Shown: positions 18,175 through 25,788 of the stretch, piece after piece | How positions within the stretch are numbered: position 1 is the first letter of the stretch | Layout of the letters: each line of letters begins with the position of its first letter | Assembly: GCF_049723905.1 (NCBI RefSeq) | Contig: NZ_JBJKFD010000001.1 | Coordinates: 558,001-622,000 of the forward strand | Origin: G963665185 sp049723905 | Lineage (GTDB): Bacteria; Desulfobacterota; Desulfovibrionia; Desulfovibrionales; Desulfovibrionaceae | Direction: 5' to 3' | Length of the DNA stretch: 64,000 nt | Notes under the pieces: generated by a model | What the model was told of the DNA's origin: nothing | The model's input: the letters and a program-made list of their open reading frames with translations, nothing else | Database searches by the model: none | Translations under genes and position numbers: made by a program

Positions 18175-18846
18175 ATGCCCAGAAAAGGTAAGCTGGTTTC
18201 GCAGTGTGAGGAAATTGGATGGCCATTGCATATTGCCCTTGCGGAGTATGTATCCAAAAAACATTGGAATTACGCAGGGCTACAGCGGCTTAATCCAGAA
18301 GAGGTAATATGCAAGCAACTTACAGAGAAAGACAAACATTGCAGTTGGTGCGAAGGTGCATCAATAAACATCTTAATTAAAGCTGCAACACTAGACGTTC
18401 TTGAAAAACTTAACACATTCTCAGACAGAGAAGATGCTGTAAGAAGATATTTGGAGGCACAATTAACCATACTTGCCAAATCAAAGAATGAAATCATTGA
18501 TCAGATATTGTCTATAAGCAAAGAAAGATTAATAAATAATATCATCGAAATTTGTTCGGATGACATCATAAAACATTTTTATCCGAAAATAAGGTTTGAT
18601 TTTATTTGCTTATTATCTGATTCAATCACCAGAAGCGATCTATTCGACATTGCATCTATATTCAGTGAGAATCCTTACGATTATCGTTCAGGATGGCCAG
18701 ACATTACAGTGATTGATAAAAGTGGCATAGAATTTATTGAGGTTAAAACAACAGACTATTTACACGCTTCACAATTACGATTTGCTTCGGATATTGCCAA
18801 GCCTCTAGGTCTTTCTTGTAGTGTTTATCAGTTGAAACCAAAGTAA
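18175..18846 (+). CDS. VRR-NUC-type nuclease domain protein
   Basis: 223 residues. The C-terminal 60 residues carry the PD-(D/E)XK-like VRR-NUC pattern: YRSGWPDITVIDKSGIEFIE, then EVKTTDYLHASQLRFA and a final VYQLKP strand. The N-terminal 150 residues are helical and include four cysteines near 25-60 region (CKQL, KHCSWCEG) that could bind metal. VRR-NUC proteins are structure-specific endonucleases and common in phage genomes. It starts after an A/G-rich GGGGATACACC stretch. The gene is clearly more AT-rich than its neighbours, suggesting separate origin. Confidence 0.75.
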   Translation: MPRKGKLVSQCEEIGWPLHIALAEYVSKKHWNYAGLQRLNPEEVICKQLTEKDKHCSWCEGASINILIKAATLDVLEKLNTFSDREDAVRRYLEAQLTILAKSKNEIIDQILSISKERLINNIIEICSDDIIKHFYPKIRFDFICLLSDSITRSDLFDIASIFSENPYDYRSGWPDITVIDKSGIEFIEVKTTDYLHASQLRFASDIAKPLGLSCSVYQLKPK

Positions 18847-18912
18847 CAAAAAGAGCCAGCCCCGAAGGACCGGCCCCATTGCCACGATGGAGAATCGCGA
18901 GCTGTTTCGTAA

Positions 18913-19752
18913 TTAAGCGGCCTTCAAAAGCCGAGGCTGCTTCGGGGTGTTATTGAAACGTGCGCCGAAGGAACTGGTAAGCTCCGCTGCGATCCCATCC
19001 TTGAGCAGGCGGACCATTGCAGCGAGATGCTCAGAATCAGCCTTGGCATCATCGCGCAGGGCTTGGCCCCAACCAAACCCGGCTTTGTCGAGAACTAAAG
19101 CTCTGGCGCGGTCCATGGTGTCACTGGGGAAGCTGGTTGCAAGCTGGCCCAACGGATCGGCTTCAAGAATCCTGAACAGGTCCAGACGCCCCGCCCTGGC
19201 TGCATCCATAATTGCCACAATGCGCTTGTTGTCCTCCATGCTTCGGAGTACGTCGCGAACCTCGCGATCACGCAGTTCCTGTAGGTGCGGGTCGGTGTCT
19301 TCCGGACGAGTCCAGACTTCGCGATAAACGGCTTCGGCAAAGTTGACGGCTTTGCTCAGTTCTCCTTGGATTGCGTCCAGTTCCTTCTGAGCTTCGGGCC
19401 AAGCTCCTTCAATGGCCTCGGCCGCACGCCTGGCTCGGATTTCATCCTTGAGGTCGGTGTTCTTGGCAATCCTGCGAGCATTCGCGATAGCCGTTCCGAG
19501 AGGGTCAATCGCGATTTTTGCGATCCTGTCATAGTGGCGGGACCGGCTTTTAATGCTGTGCGCATTGTCGCGGCTCAGGATGGACTTTAAACGCATATCA
19601 AGGCGGGGCAGCCCAAGCGCGTTTCCGATGTTGCCGAGTCCATGCGGTTCTGCGGGCTGCTCCATGTCCAACTCACGGGGGCTCAGGTTGGGAATCGGCA
19701 GGTTGCCAACGCCCGGAACCTTGGCGAGTCCGTTTTCATTGATCATAATCAT
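18913..19752 (-). CDS. prophage protein of unknown function
   Basis: 279 residues, mostly helical and charged, no membrane segment or signal peptide. The start has GGAGATGAATT immediately before the ATG. It overlaps the end of the 62-residue gene upstream by 17 bases, and with that gene and the next one forms a three-gene minus-strand set. No family is recognised. Its position beside the broken replication gene points to an early-region role. Confidence 0.6.
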   Translation of the reverse strand: MIMINENGLAKVPGVGNLPIPNLSPRELDMEQPAEPHGLGNIGNALGLPRLDMRLKSILSRDNAHSIKSRSRHYDRIAKIAIDPLGTAIANARRIAKNTDLKDEIRARRAAEAIEGAWPEAQKELDAIQGELSKAVNFAEAVYREVWTRPEDTDPHLQELRDREVRDVLRSMEDNKRIVAIMDAARAGRLDLFRILEADPLGQLATSFPSDTMDRARALVLDKAGFGWGQALRDDAKADSEHLAAMVRLLKDGIAAELTSSFGARFNNTPKQPRLLKAA

Positions 19753-19924
19753 AATTCATCTCCTTGATTTTGTTGTTCAAAGTTTTTACGGCTTCGCGGA
19801 TTTCGTCCGGCAAGCCTTGACCATCTTTGGCAATTTCGCCAATTAGGGCAGTGGCTTCGGCAAGGTGTTCGGCCAGATTGACGCGGCGAATGATCAGCAT
19901 GTTGTTTCGAGAAACTTCGGCCAT
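19736..19924 (-). CDS. small prophage protein of unknown function
   Basis: 62 residues from the ATG at 19924, which has CAGGAGAACAACA directly upstream. Sequence begins MAEVSRNNMLIIRRVNL and continues as an amphipathic helix rich in A, E and K (AEHLAEATALIGEIAKDGQ). I recognise no family. It is coupled to the 279-residue gene downstream by overlap. Confidence 0.55.
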   Translation of the reverse strand: MAEVSRNNMLIIRRVNLAEHLAEATALIGEIAKDGQGLPDEIREAVKTLNNKIKEMNYDYDQ

Positions 19925-19950
19925 TGTTGTTCTCCTGTTGTTTTGGTAGG

Positions 19951-20292
19951 TTAAGCGCCGGATTCGGCGCGGTTTGCGTAGTGGGCCTGGGCAATCTGTT
20001 CCCATTCCTCATTGGTCAAGGGCTTGAATCCGTGAAGGACCGTGGACGTGGTGGAAGCTTCCACTCGGGCAACAAACGCCTCTTTTGACTCGCTAGGTTC
20101 CCGGTGGAAGATTTCACCGACTCGGCCCTCGGCATATGTCAGTTCGCACCATGAGGGTGTGAGCCAAAAACGAGGTATGTCTTGGGGCGCAGTGCGGGAT
20201 TCCAACGCCTCTACAACGCCACGTTGCCGATGCTCCCGCAGGTAAAAGAACTTACGGCCAAACGGAAAAATCACCTCCGTGCCCGCTGGCAA
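19951..20292 (-). CDS. prophage protein of unknown function, 5' end uncertain
   Basis: Up to 113 residues; the C-terminal half (PLTNEEWEQIAQAHYANRAE) looks like normal protein. The only far-upstream start is a TTG without a good ribosome site, and the first 75 bases overlap the surviving part of a replication gene on the other strand. The true start is therefore probably further in, or the gene was cut by a deletion at about 20230-20290. No family recognised. Confidence 0.45.
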   Translation of the reverse strand: MPAGTEVIFPFGRKFFYLREHRQRGVVEALESRTAPQDIPRFWLTPSWCELTYAEGRVGEIFHREPSESKEAFVARVEASTTSTVLHGFKPLTNEEWEQIAQAHYANRAESGA

Positions 20293-20603
20293 AGCCGGGC
20301 CGAGTGCAGGGACTTGGCGTGGTGGAAAAACTATTTCGCGCTTGTGGCCGAGTGCTCTTTTCTGCTGGGTGCAGGGGACCGTGGATGGCGGGCAAGCTTC
20401 GACTGGCTATTACCCCGAGCAACATGATTAACGTGCTTGAGGGCAAGTTTCTGCCGCAGGAATCGAAGCAGGTTGCCGCCATAGGCGGGGCGGCTGGCGG
20501 CACATACAAGCCCAAGAATCTGAAAGAGGTCAAGGAAATGGACTCCTACGCACAATCGCTCGATATTCAACGCCTTCGCAAGGAGGTGCGGCTCGATGGC
20601 TGA
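20182..20603 (+). pseudogene. C-terminal remnant of a phage replication protein, frameshifted
   Basis: One frame reads LTAKRKNHLRARWQS...WWKNYFALVAECSFL then GDRGWRASFDWL; a second frame takes over with ITPSNMINVLEGKF. Joined, they give the typical C-terminal block of phage replication initiators (GWRASFDWL-ITPSNMINVLEGKF). The break is at about 20407-20409 and would be cured by adding one base. The N-terminal part is missing upstream, where the minus-strand gene begins, so a deletion also removed most of the gene. Confidence 0.7.
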
Positions 20604-21057
20604 TCGTAATGCAATTAACCTCGGGCTTAAGGAACTCTCGAAAATTTGGAAAGGCGCGTACACCATCGCAGACTTGGAAACCATGCTTCCCAATTGGGAG
20701 CGAGCCTTTCCCGATGTGAACAACGCGGAATTCCTCGCCGCCTGCCAGGAAGCAATAAGCCGGTGCCGGTTCTTTCCCAAGCCCGTTGAAGTGCGCGGAT
20801 TTGTGGACGAGATCCGCCAGCGGAACAGGACGTCTACGCCTGCCTTGCCGTCCGCGCCCATAAGCGATGCGCAAAAGCAGCGAAACCGGATGCATGCGGC
20901 CAATATGCGGGCACGGTTCGCCGGGGAACTCTTGCCGTTCCCCGAGGTGGCGCGGGGCATGATGGACGTGGACGCCTACCAAACGCGGGTGCGGGCCATG
21001 CAAGAACGCCAGCAGGCGCAGGCCGAAGAGGCCAGGAGAGGGGAAAGGGTGGCTTGA
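20596..21057 (+). CDS. phage protein, helicase-loader-like
   Basis: 153 residues. The start overlaps the end of the replication remnant by eight bases (ATGGCTGA). The segment WERAFPDVNNAEFLAACQEA followed by RCRFFPKPVEVRGFVDEI resembles the helical domain of phage helicase loaders (lambda P/G39P type), where an FP-P-EV pattern is typical. The C terminus is very basic and glutamine-rich. Role in replication is inferred from this resemblance and from its partner gene; it may have no function now. Confidence 0.5.
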   Translation: MADRNAINLGLKELSKIWKGAYTIADLETMLPNWERAFPDVNNAEFLAACQEAISRCRFFPKPVEVRGFVDEIRQRNRTSTPALPSAPISDAQKQRNRMHAANMRARFAGELLPFPEVARGMMDVDAYQTRVRAMQERQQAQAEEARRGERVA

Positions 21058-21134
21058 ATTTTAGTGTTGGTTGAAATGGTGGGTAATGGCCCCTGTGCTG
21101 GAAGGCATCGGGGCCTTGGCCGGAGGGAAGGATT

Positions 21135-21413
21135 TTGGAAAAGAAACAGCTGTCTGTTCGGATTACGAGCCACTTATTGCTTGTAAGTGCTTTCGACTCT
21201 GATAAAGCAGTAAATATCTATTTAGGTGGTGACCAGGAAAACTATGTAAAAATAGTGATCAAATCAGGATCCATAAAAGAAGGTTTAAACGTAAGGTCAG
21301 AGGACGCAAGTTTTTCCACAGATGTTTTAGAGGGATCTGCAAAATGGAAAAATGTAAACTATTTTGCCATGATCTTTCTTCCGGACGACGCCCACATACT
21401 TGGCGCCCCTTGA
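21135..21413 (+). CDS. unknown protein whose 3' end enters the duplicated segment
   Basis: 92 residues, beginning MEKKQLSVRITSHLLLVSAF, with a strand-rich pattern and no membrane segment. A GGAGGGAAGG stretch lies upstream of the start. The last 16 residues (FAMIFLPDDAHILGAP) are encoded by the start of the 587-base duplicated unit, so the reading frame may have been truncated or altered by that duplication. More AT-rich than the structural genes. Family unknown. Confidence 0.45.
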   Translation: MEKKQLSVRITSHLLLVSAFDSDKAVNIYLGGDQENYVKIVIKSGSIKEGLNVRSEDASFSTDVLEGSAKWKNVNYFAMIFLPDDAHILGAP

Positions 21414-21488
21414 TCCTGGCGCCAACTCGGTAGGCATTGCCTGACGGATGCCCCTAAGCCTCCGGAAAAAGGCAGTTGCCCCGCTTCA

Positions 21489-21932
21489 TCAGCGGAAGAA
21501 GAAATCGCACGTAATTTTACCGCCCGGCGATGATTGGTTCAAGGTCACCCGGACAAAGTAATATTTTTTGTCGGGGGAATCAGCAGGCAGGCTTGTCGGC
21601 CCACACACAAGCTTCCTCAGTTTATCAGAACTGCTTTGTTCATATTCATAGACGGCGACCTGATCAATCAGGTAACGGTACAAAGAGAATATACTATCAT
21701 GTGTCTTCGAGCTATAGGGACGAATGATATCGGTCCGGTGTCCAGTTTCTTCGTAGAGCGCGGGGATTATTAGGTAACCCGCCTCCGTAAAAGAGACTCT
21801 TACCTCAGTATCCGTATTGTTTATGGTATAAACCTGCGCTGCCCGGGCCGGGGCGTAAGATCCCCACACAAACAGGACCGTTCCCGCAAGGCAGAGAAGC
21901 CGAACGCTTTTGGATAAAATTCTGAACGCCAT
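21489..21932 (-). CDS. secreted protein, duplicate copy 1
   Basis: 147 residues. A clear signal peptide (MAFRILSKSVRLLCLAGTVL...) ends near the ARA-AQ cleavage site at about 32. The mature part starts QVYTINNTDTEVRVSF and ends in KKYYFVRVTLNQSS...CDFFFR, with two cysteines that could form a disulfide. The start is preceded by AGGAGGTGGTATC. It pairs with the neighbouring copy: signal peptide and C-terminal third are almost identical, while residues about 50-110 differ. Unknown family; a prophage cargo gene acting outside the cytoplasm is likely. Confidence 0.7.
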   Translation of the reverse strand: MAFRILSKSVRLLCLAGTVLFVWGSYAPARAAQVYTINNTDTEVRVSFTEAGYLIIPALYEETGHRTDIIRPYSSKTHDSIFSLYRYLIDQVAVYEYEQSSSDKLRKLVCGPTSLPADSPDKKYYFVRVTLNQSSPGGKITCDFFFR

Positions 21933-22075
21933 GATACCACCTCCTGGTTCTTGCCATGATCTTTCTTCCGGACGACGCCCACATACTTGGCGCCCCTTGA
22001 TCCTGGCGCCAACTCGGTAGGCATTGCCTGACGGATGCCCCTAAGCCTCCGGAAAAAGGCAGTTGCCCCGCTTCA

Positions 22076-22516
22076 TCAGCGGAAGAAGAAATCGCACGTA
22101 ATTTTATCGCCCGGCGATGATTGGTTCAAGGTCACCCGGACAAAGTAATATTTTTTGCTGGTGGAATCAGCAGGTAGGCTTGCTTCACACAAGTATTTCC
22201 CAGACTTTGTAGAAATGCTTGGACCAAATTCATAGACAGAGACCTCACCAATCAGGTGAGCAAGCATAAAGTTTATATGTTCGAGTGTGTTCGAGCTATA
22301 GGGACGAACGATACCGGTCCGGTGATTACCTTGCTCTATTCCAAATGTGTATAGCATGAACTTCTCCACAGTAAAGGAGACTCTTACCTCAGTATCCGTA
22401 TTATTTATGGTATAAATCTGCGCCGCCCGGGCCGGGGCGTAAGATCCCCACACAAACAGGACCGTCCCCGCAAGGCAGAGAAGCCGAACGCTTTTGGATA
22501 AAATTCTGAACGCCAT
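22076..22516 (-). CDS. secreted protein, duplicate copy 2
   Basis: 146 residues, start fixed by AGGAGGTGGTATC as in copy 1. The first 33 residues and the last 35 match copy 1 nearly exactly; the centre reads VEKFMLYTFGIEQGNHRTGI and on, quite unlike copy 1 apart from the shared HRT-I-RPYSS-T pattern. One cysteine pair (CEASLPAD and CDFFFR) is conserved. Transcribed toward copy 1 with its own hairpin in between. Unknown function, probably periplasmic or surface-exposed. Confidence 0.7.
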   Translation of the reverse strand: MAFRILSKSVRLLCLAGTVLFVWGSYAPARAAQIYTINNTDTEVRVSFTVEKFMLYTFGIEQGNHRTGIVRPYSSNTLEHINFMLAHLIGEVSVYEFGPSISTKSGKYLCEASLPADSTSKKYYFVRVTLNQSSPGDKITCDFFFR

Positions 22517-22534
22517 GATACCACCTCCTGATTC

Positions 22535-22966
22535 TGGTTTTGAACTCAATATCCAAAGTGGGTCTAATTGACGTCGTTGCAATAAAAGGGCCACCGTGAC
22601 AGATAGGAACTTTTTTGCCGGAAAAGTACAGCTAAGAATGAAAAGATCATCAAGAGCATGAAATATGGCCCCAGCCGGGATTTGGGAATCGGTAAACCTG
22701 CATTATGTCAATAAATGTTCGGATTTCTGATGTGGGCGTATTTTCTATATCTTATAGCTGTCCAGTTTTTTCAAAGGGGGGCATCATTATACATTAAACT
22801 TTTGCCTTTTGGACTGGGCCTGCAAAATCAACTTTTTAATATATTATTTGACTCATAAACAAAGACTTAAAAAGTGGAAAGGGGGAGCGATACTCCTTTA
22901 CCCTACCTTGATCTGTTTCTTGATACGAAGCATATAACTCCTTTGCTAAACCACATTGGAGGCCCC
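22535..22966. other. AT-rich region without a recognised gene
   Basis: About 430 bases between the secreted-protein copies and the NTPase fragment. It must hold the start signals for both, but I see no clear promoter and no coding region with a ribosome site. Confidence 0.45.
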
Positions 22967-23173
22967 ATGCATATTTTCCCGAAGGAATTGGAAATTGGCG
23001 ATTACGAAGGCTTTGACGACAATAAAGATATTTTTAAACGCAAGGAATTTGGGGAAGGGCTGGGCAACCTGTTCGCCAATATGGAAGACCCCATGGTGGC
23101 AATATTAGACGCGCCATGGGGAAGCGGCAAGACCGGGCCGAGGCTGCGTGGTGTATGTAAGAAATGTGTATAA
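22967..23173 (+). pseudogene. truncated KAP-family P-loop NTPase
   Basis: From the ATG at 22967 (TTGGAGG four bases upstream) the frame reads MHIFPKELEIGDYEGFDDNK and reaches a Walker A motif, DAPWGSGKT, near residue 55. KAP NTPases then continue for several hundred residues with membrane helices; here the match stops after GSGKTG and a stop codon follows within 13 residues. The gene is a stub. KAP proteins include PifA, which blocks phage growth, so the intact ancestor may have been a defence gene. Confidence 0.6.
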
Positions 23174-23227
23174 AAAGAAAAGCCCCGGTGCTGGAAAGTG
23201 CCAGGGCCTTATTGATTCGTATCTCAT

Positions 23228-23311
23228 CTATGCAAAGAGTTGTCCCTGCTGCGCGGGGCTGAGTGTCCGTATTTTTTGTCGCATGGCTTCGGGCAAGTCC
23301 AGGGCGGGGCT
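23228..23311 (-). pseudogene. 3' fragment of a second ogr gene
   Basis: Reads ALDLPEAMRQKIRTLSPAQQ then GQLFA and a stop, almost the same as the end of the intact ogr at 24476-24724. Only the last 27 or so codons remain, with no zinc-finger part. Together with the intact copy it brackets the membrane-protein gene. Confidence 0.8.
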
Positions 23312-23313
23312 TA

Positions 23314-24465
23314 TCATTTTTTCTTAATTGCATCCGTTATTTGTCCCAAAAAATCCATTGGGTGTGGCGTGGGGTTAAGGCGCGAATTAATGGGGCTGAA
23401 TATATGTGTAGCAAATTCGTGCAGGTTATCATTTTTGTCTTCAGCAAAGACTTTGTATGTAGGGATAAACTTGCATAGAGCCTCTCGAATTTGTAGCTGA
23501 ATGTATTCATCTCGTGCGGTATAGTAATTCGTTAGCAAAATTCGGAACAAGTAGATAAGCATAGCTTCGCCGAAGAGGTAAAAGAAAAATCCTTGTTCAA
23601 AAAGATTACCAAGAAAAGAAAAGGATGATGACTGATCGGGAGGAAGGGTGACGCTTGGTTTTTCTATCTGGGAGGTGATGGCAGAAGCATTTTGTAATGT
23701 TCTATTTATATTTATTTTTTGTGTGTAAATACCTTGGCTGTGTACAAGAGTAAATCCTTCATATGCAACAAAAAAAATTGCTAGAAAAATTAACGCTGCA
23801 ATTCCTTCAATGATCCATAGTTCTTTTCTTTTAGATTCTTTTAAATTTTGAAAAACAATACCAAGCTTTTCAACACTTTCTTTGAAGATTTTCTCAAGGT
23901 CTTCATATTTGTTTTTTATGTTTGACTCTAGTCTATTTCCTTCTTCCTTTAAATTGTTCTCTTTTTCTGTAATTTTTTCAATTGAATCTTTAAATTGATT
24001 TTTGAAAAAATTTAACATTACTATCTGTGAAAATTGTACATAACTATTTTCTGGTGTTGTATTATGGTCATTTTTAAACATATCTATAAAGTTTTTGTGG
24101 TCTTTTATAAAGTTTGTGCTTTCATTTGGATTGATGTTGATTATTATATCTGCAATGAATATCATATCTATAGTAGAATTATAAGTATATATTTTGTCGT
24201 TTGGAGATATTTTTTGTGTATAAAAGTTGAATTTAGATAATTGCTTTGTAAAGAGTTCAAATTCTGGACTAAATGTGAATAGTTTGATATAATAGTCAAT
24301 ATTTTGGTCGATAAAAATTTCAAATTCTTTGATGAAGTTGATTGTTTCTTCCGGCATGTCTATTTTTGATGCTTTAGTGGCGATTTCTTGCGCCCTAGTG
24401 ATTAGTATCCCAATATACTTCTCGGCTTCTCGTTCTTTTTGGGCGAGGTCTTGCATTTTTTCCAT
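23314..24465 (-). CDS. unknown membrane protein with long coiled coil (prophage cargo)
   Basis: 383 residues from the ATG at 24465, chosen for AGGAAGGGGAAG upstream; an earlier in-frame start lies inside ogr and is unlikely. The N-terminal 170 residues are helical and soluble. A charged coiled coil (about 170-235, with KITEKENNLKEEGNRLES) leads to a membrane helix near 240-260, then a loop and a second hydrophobic stretch near 310-335. The C-terminal 50 residues are soluble. The gene is much more AT-rich than the phage structural genes. No family recognised. Its place between ogr copies marks it as acquired cargo; a superinfection or defence role is possible but unproved. Confidence 0.65.
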   Translation of the reverse strand: MEKMQDLAQKEREAEKYIGILITRAQEIATKASKIDMPEETINFIKEFEIFIDQNIDYYIKLFTFSPEFELFTKQLSKFNFYTQKISPNDKIYTYNSTIDMIFIADIIININPNESTNFIKDHKNFIDMFKNDHNTTPENSYVQFSQIVMLNFFKNQFKDSIEKITEKENNLKEEGNRLESNIKNKYEDLEKIFKESVEKLGIVFQNLKESKRKELWIIEGIAALIFLAIFFVAYEGFTLVHSQGIYTQKININRTLQNASAITSQIEKPSVTLPPDQSSSFSFLGNLFEQGFFFYLFGEAMLIYLFRILLTNYYTARDEYIQLQIREALCKFIPTYKVFAEDKNDNLHEFATHIFSPINSRLNPTPHPMDFLGQITDAIKKK

Positions 24466-24475
24466 CTTCCCCTTC

Positions 24476-24724
24476 CTACATAAACAACCGCCCCTGCTGG
24501 GCGGGGCTGAGTGTCCGTATTTTTTGGCGCATGGCTTCGGGCAGGTCGAGGGCGGAAGGGCTGAGAGTGTGGGCAAACTCCAGGTTCATTACCCAGGTAT
24601 GGCCGCACTCTGGATTGCCGCAACTGCAATAGAGTTGCTTCAATTGAGGCGATATTTCTTTGCTTGATTCCACCCGGCCTGCCGCGCCGCATTTGCAGCA
24701 ACGCACCACAACTATTCTGCTCAT
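24476..24724 (-). CDS. ogr: Ogr/Delta-type late-gene activator with zinc finger
   Basis: 82 residues. The P2 Ogr pattern is visible: cysteines at 9/10 and 12 (RCCKCGAAGR), then 33/35 and 40 (CSCGNPECGHTW), the second followed by the usual aromatic-rich stretch and FAHTLSPSAL. Ogr proteins bind upstream of P2-type late promoters and recruit RNA polymerase through the alpha subunit. The start has GGAG eight bases upstream. It lies 28 bases after the portal gene on the same strand, as expected for a P2-like late region. Confidence 0.88.
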   Translation of the reverse strand: MSRIVVVRCCKCGAAGRVESSKEISPQLKQLYCSCGNPECGHTWVMNLEFAHTLSPSALDLPEAMRQKIRTLSPAQQGRLFM

Positions 24725-24751
24725 CGTGTATTCTCCGTTCCGTATGCACTT

Positions 24752-25780
24752 CTATATAAGTGGGGTCACGGACATGTCAAAAGATACATGGGCTGCAGGG
24801 GGTAATACGTCGTTTACTTCCAACAAATCTTCTTGAATGGGCATAATTTCGTTGCGCTGATAGACCTGATCTATCTTTGTGACGTCGCCGAAACTGCCCG
24901 CCATGTTCTGGGGGATGATTGCGGCCAGGGCCGGGGGGATGCGGTGGGCGGCTATAATGTCGTCCCGGCTTATGTTTTTGATCTTTTCCAGGTCGTCTTT
25001 TGTGCTGAAGTCGCCCACGGGCAAGATCTGAATGTCCTTTTCCGCGCCATTGGGGATATGCAAGAACATGTTCTTGAAGTTGCCCAGGCCCTTGGCCCCT
25101 TCAATGGCCTTTTGGATCTTGCTTCGCATGGCTTCTTCCAGGCCTGAGTTGGAGGAATAGAAGATGTACCCTACGTGCGCGCCGTTCTTGTAATAGCGGC
25201 GTCGGAACAAGGTGGCGTCCTCATTCAACAGCATGGACTGAATAGCGCCCAGGTAGCCGGGCAGGCCGTATATTTTCTGGCTCACGTCATAATTGAGGAT
25301 GTGCAAAACCTCGTCGGGCTGGAACTCCACTAGCTCGCCGCTGATTGTAAGCATGGCGTACCGGCCCGGCTCTTTGAGACGGCGCATATTGATTGCTTGC
25401 AGGTGGCGCATTTCAATGACTTCGCCGTAATAGTTGCGCACACACTGAAAGTATGTATTTGCAAAGACCAGGTAGTCATAGACCGCGCATTTCATTTCCC
25501 GGCGCTTGAGCACGCGGCTTGCCGTAAATCCACGCATGACCATGTTTGTTTTAAATTCCAAAATCGGGCCGTGGTAGGCGTTGGCCCGTAAAAGCTTGGC
25601 AATGCCTGTGAGGGATACGGGCGGATTGTAGTAGCGCCCATTATCCAAAAGCCAGACGCCAAGGTCTGTCATCATGGTATGGCCGTCTAAGACCGCTTCC
25701 GGATCGCCAAAAGTAAAGCATTCGGCGGTTGCGGTCGGGGCCTGGTCCTCGGTGGTATGGGAACGCTTTTGTCCTTTCAT
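24752..25780 (-). CDS. phage portal protein (P2 gpQ family)
   Basis: 342 residues from the ATG at 25780, which has AGGAGC five bases upstream and follows the terminase stop; the longer frame to 25813 overlaps terminase. Recognised by the gpQ-type core with YYNPPVSLTGIAKLLRANAYHG and, near the C terminus, RDDIIAAHRIPPALAAIIPQ. The portal is the ring through which DNA enters the capsid. Follows the terminase gene, as in P2. Appears intact. Confidence 0.92.
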   Translation of the reverse strand: MKGQKRSHTTEDQAPTATAECFTFGDPEAVLDGHTMMTDLGVWLLDNGRYYNPPVSLTGIAKLLRANAYHGPILEFKTNMVMRGFTASRVLKRREMKCAVYDYLVFANTYFQCVRNYYGEVIEMRHLQAINMRRLKEPGRYAMLTISGELVEFQPDEVLHILNYDVSQKIYGLPGYLGAIQSMLLNEDATLFRRRYYKNGAHVGYIFYSSNSGLEEAMRSKIQKAIEGAKGLGNFKNMFLHIPNGAEKDIQILPVGDFSTKDDLEKIKNISRDDIIAAHRIPPALAAIIPQNMAGSFGDVTKIDQVYQRNEIMPIQEDLLEVNDVLPPAAHVSFDMSVTPLI

Positions 25781-25788
25781 TTTTGCTC

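Larger units (their letters stand above)
21364..22534. repeat. tandem duplication, 587-base and 584-base units
   Basis: Unit 1 is 21364-21950 and unit 2 is 21951-22534. The ends are nearly identical; the central part that codes for the middle of a secreted protein has diverged strongly. Each unit also carries a perfect hairpin, TTGGCGCC/GGCGCCAA (21400-21425 and the same place 587 bases later), just past the gene end. Confidence 0.93.

Noticed and set aside
21058..21130. GGCCCC/GGGGCC hairpin as attenuator or small RNA
   Set aside because: A short stem without T run or other structure; similar GC hairpins are common here.
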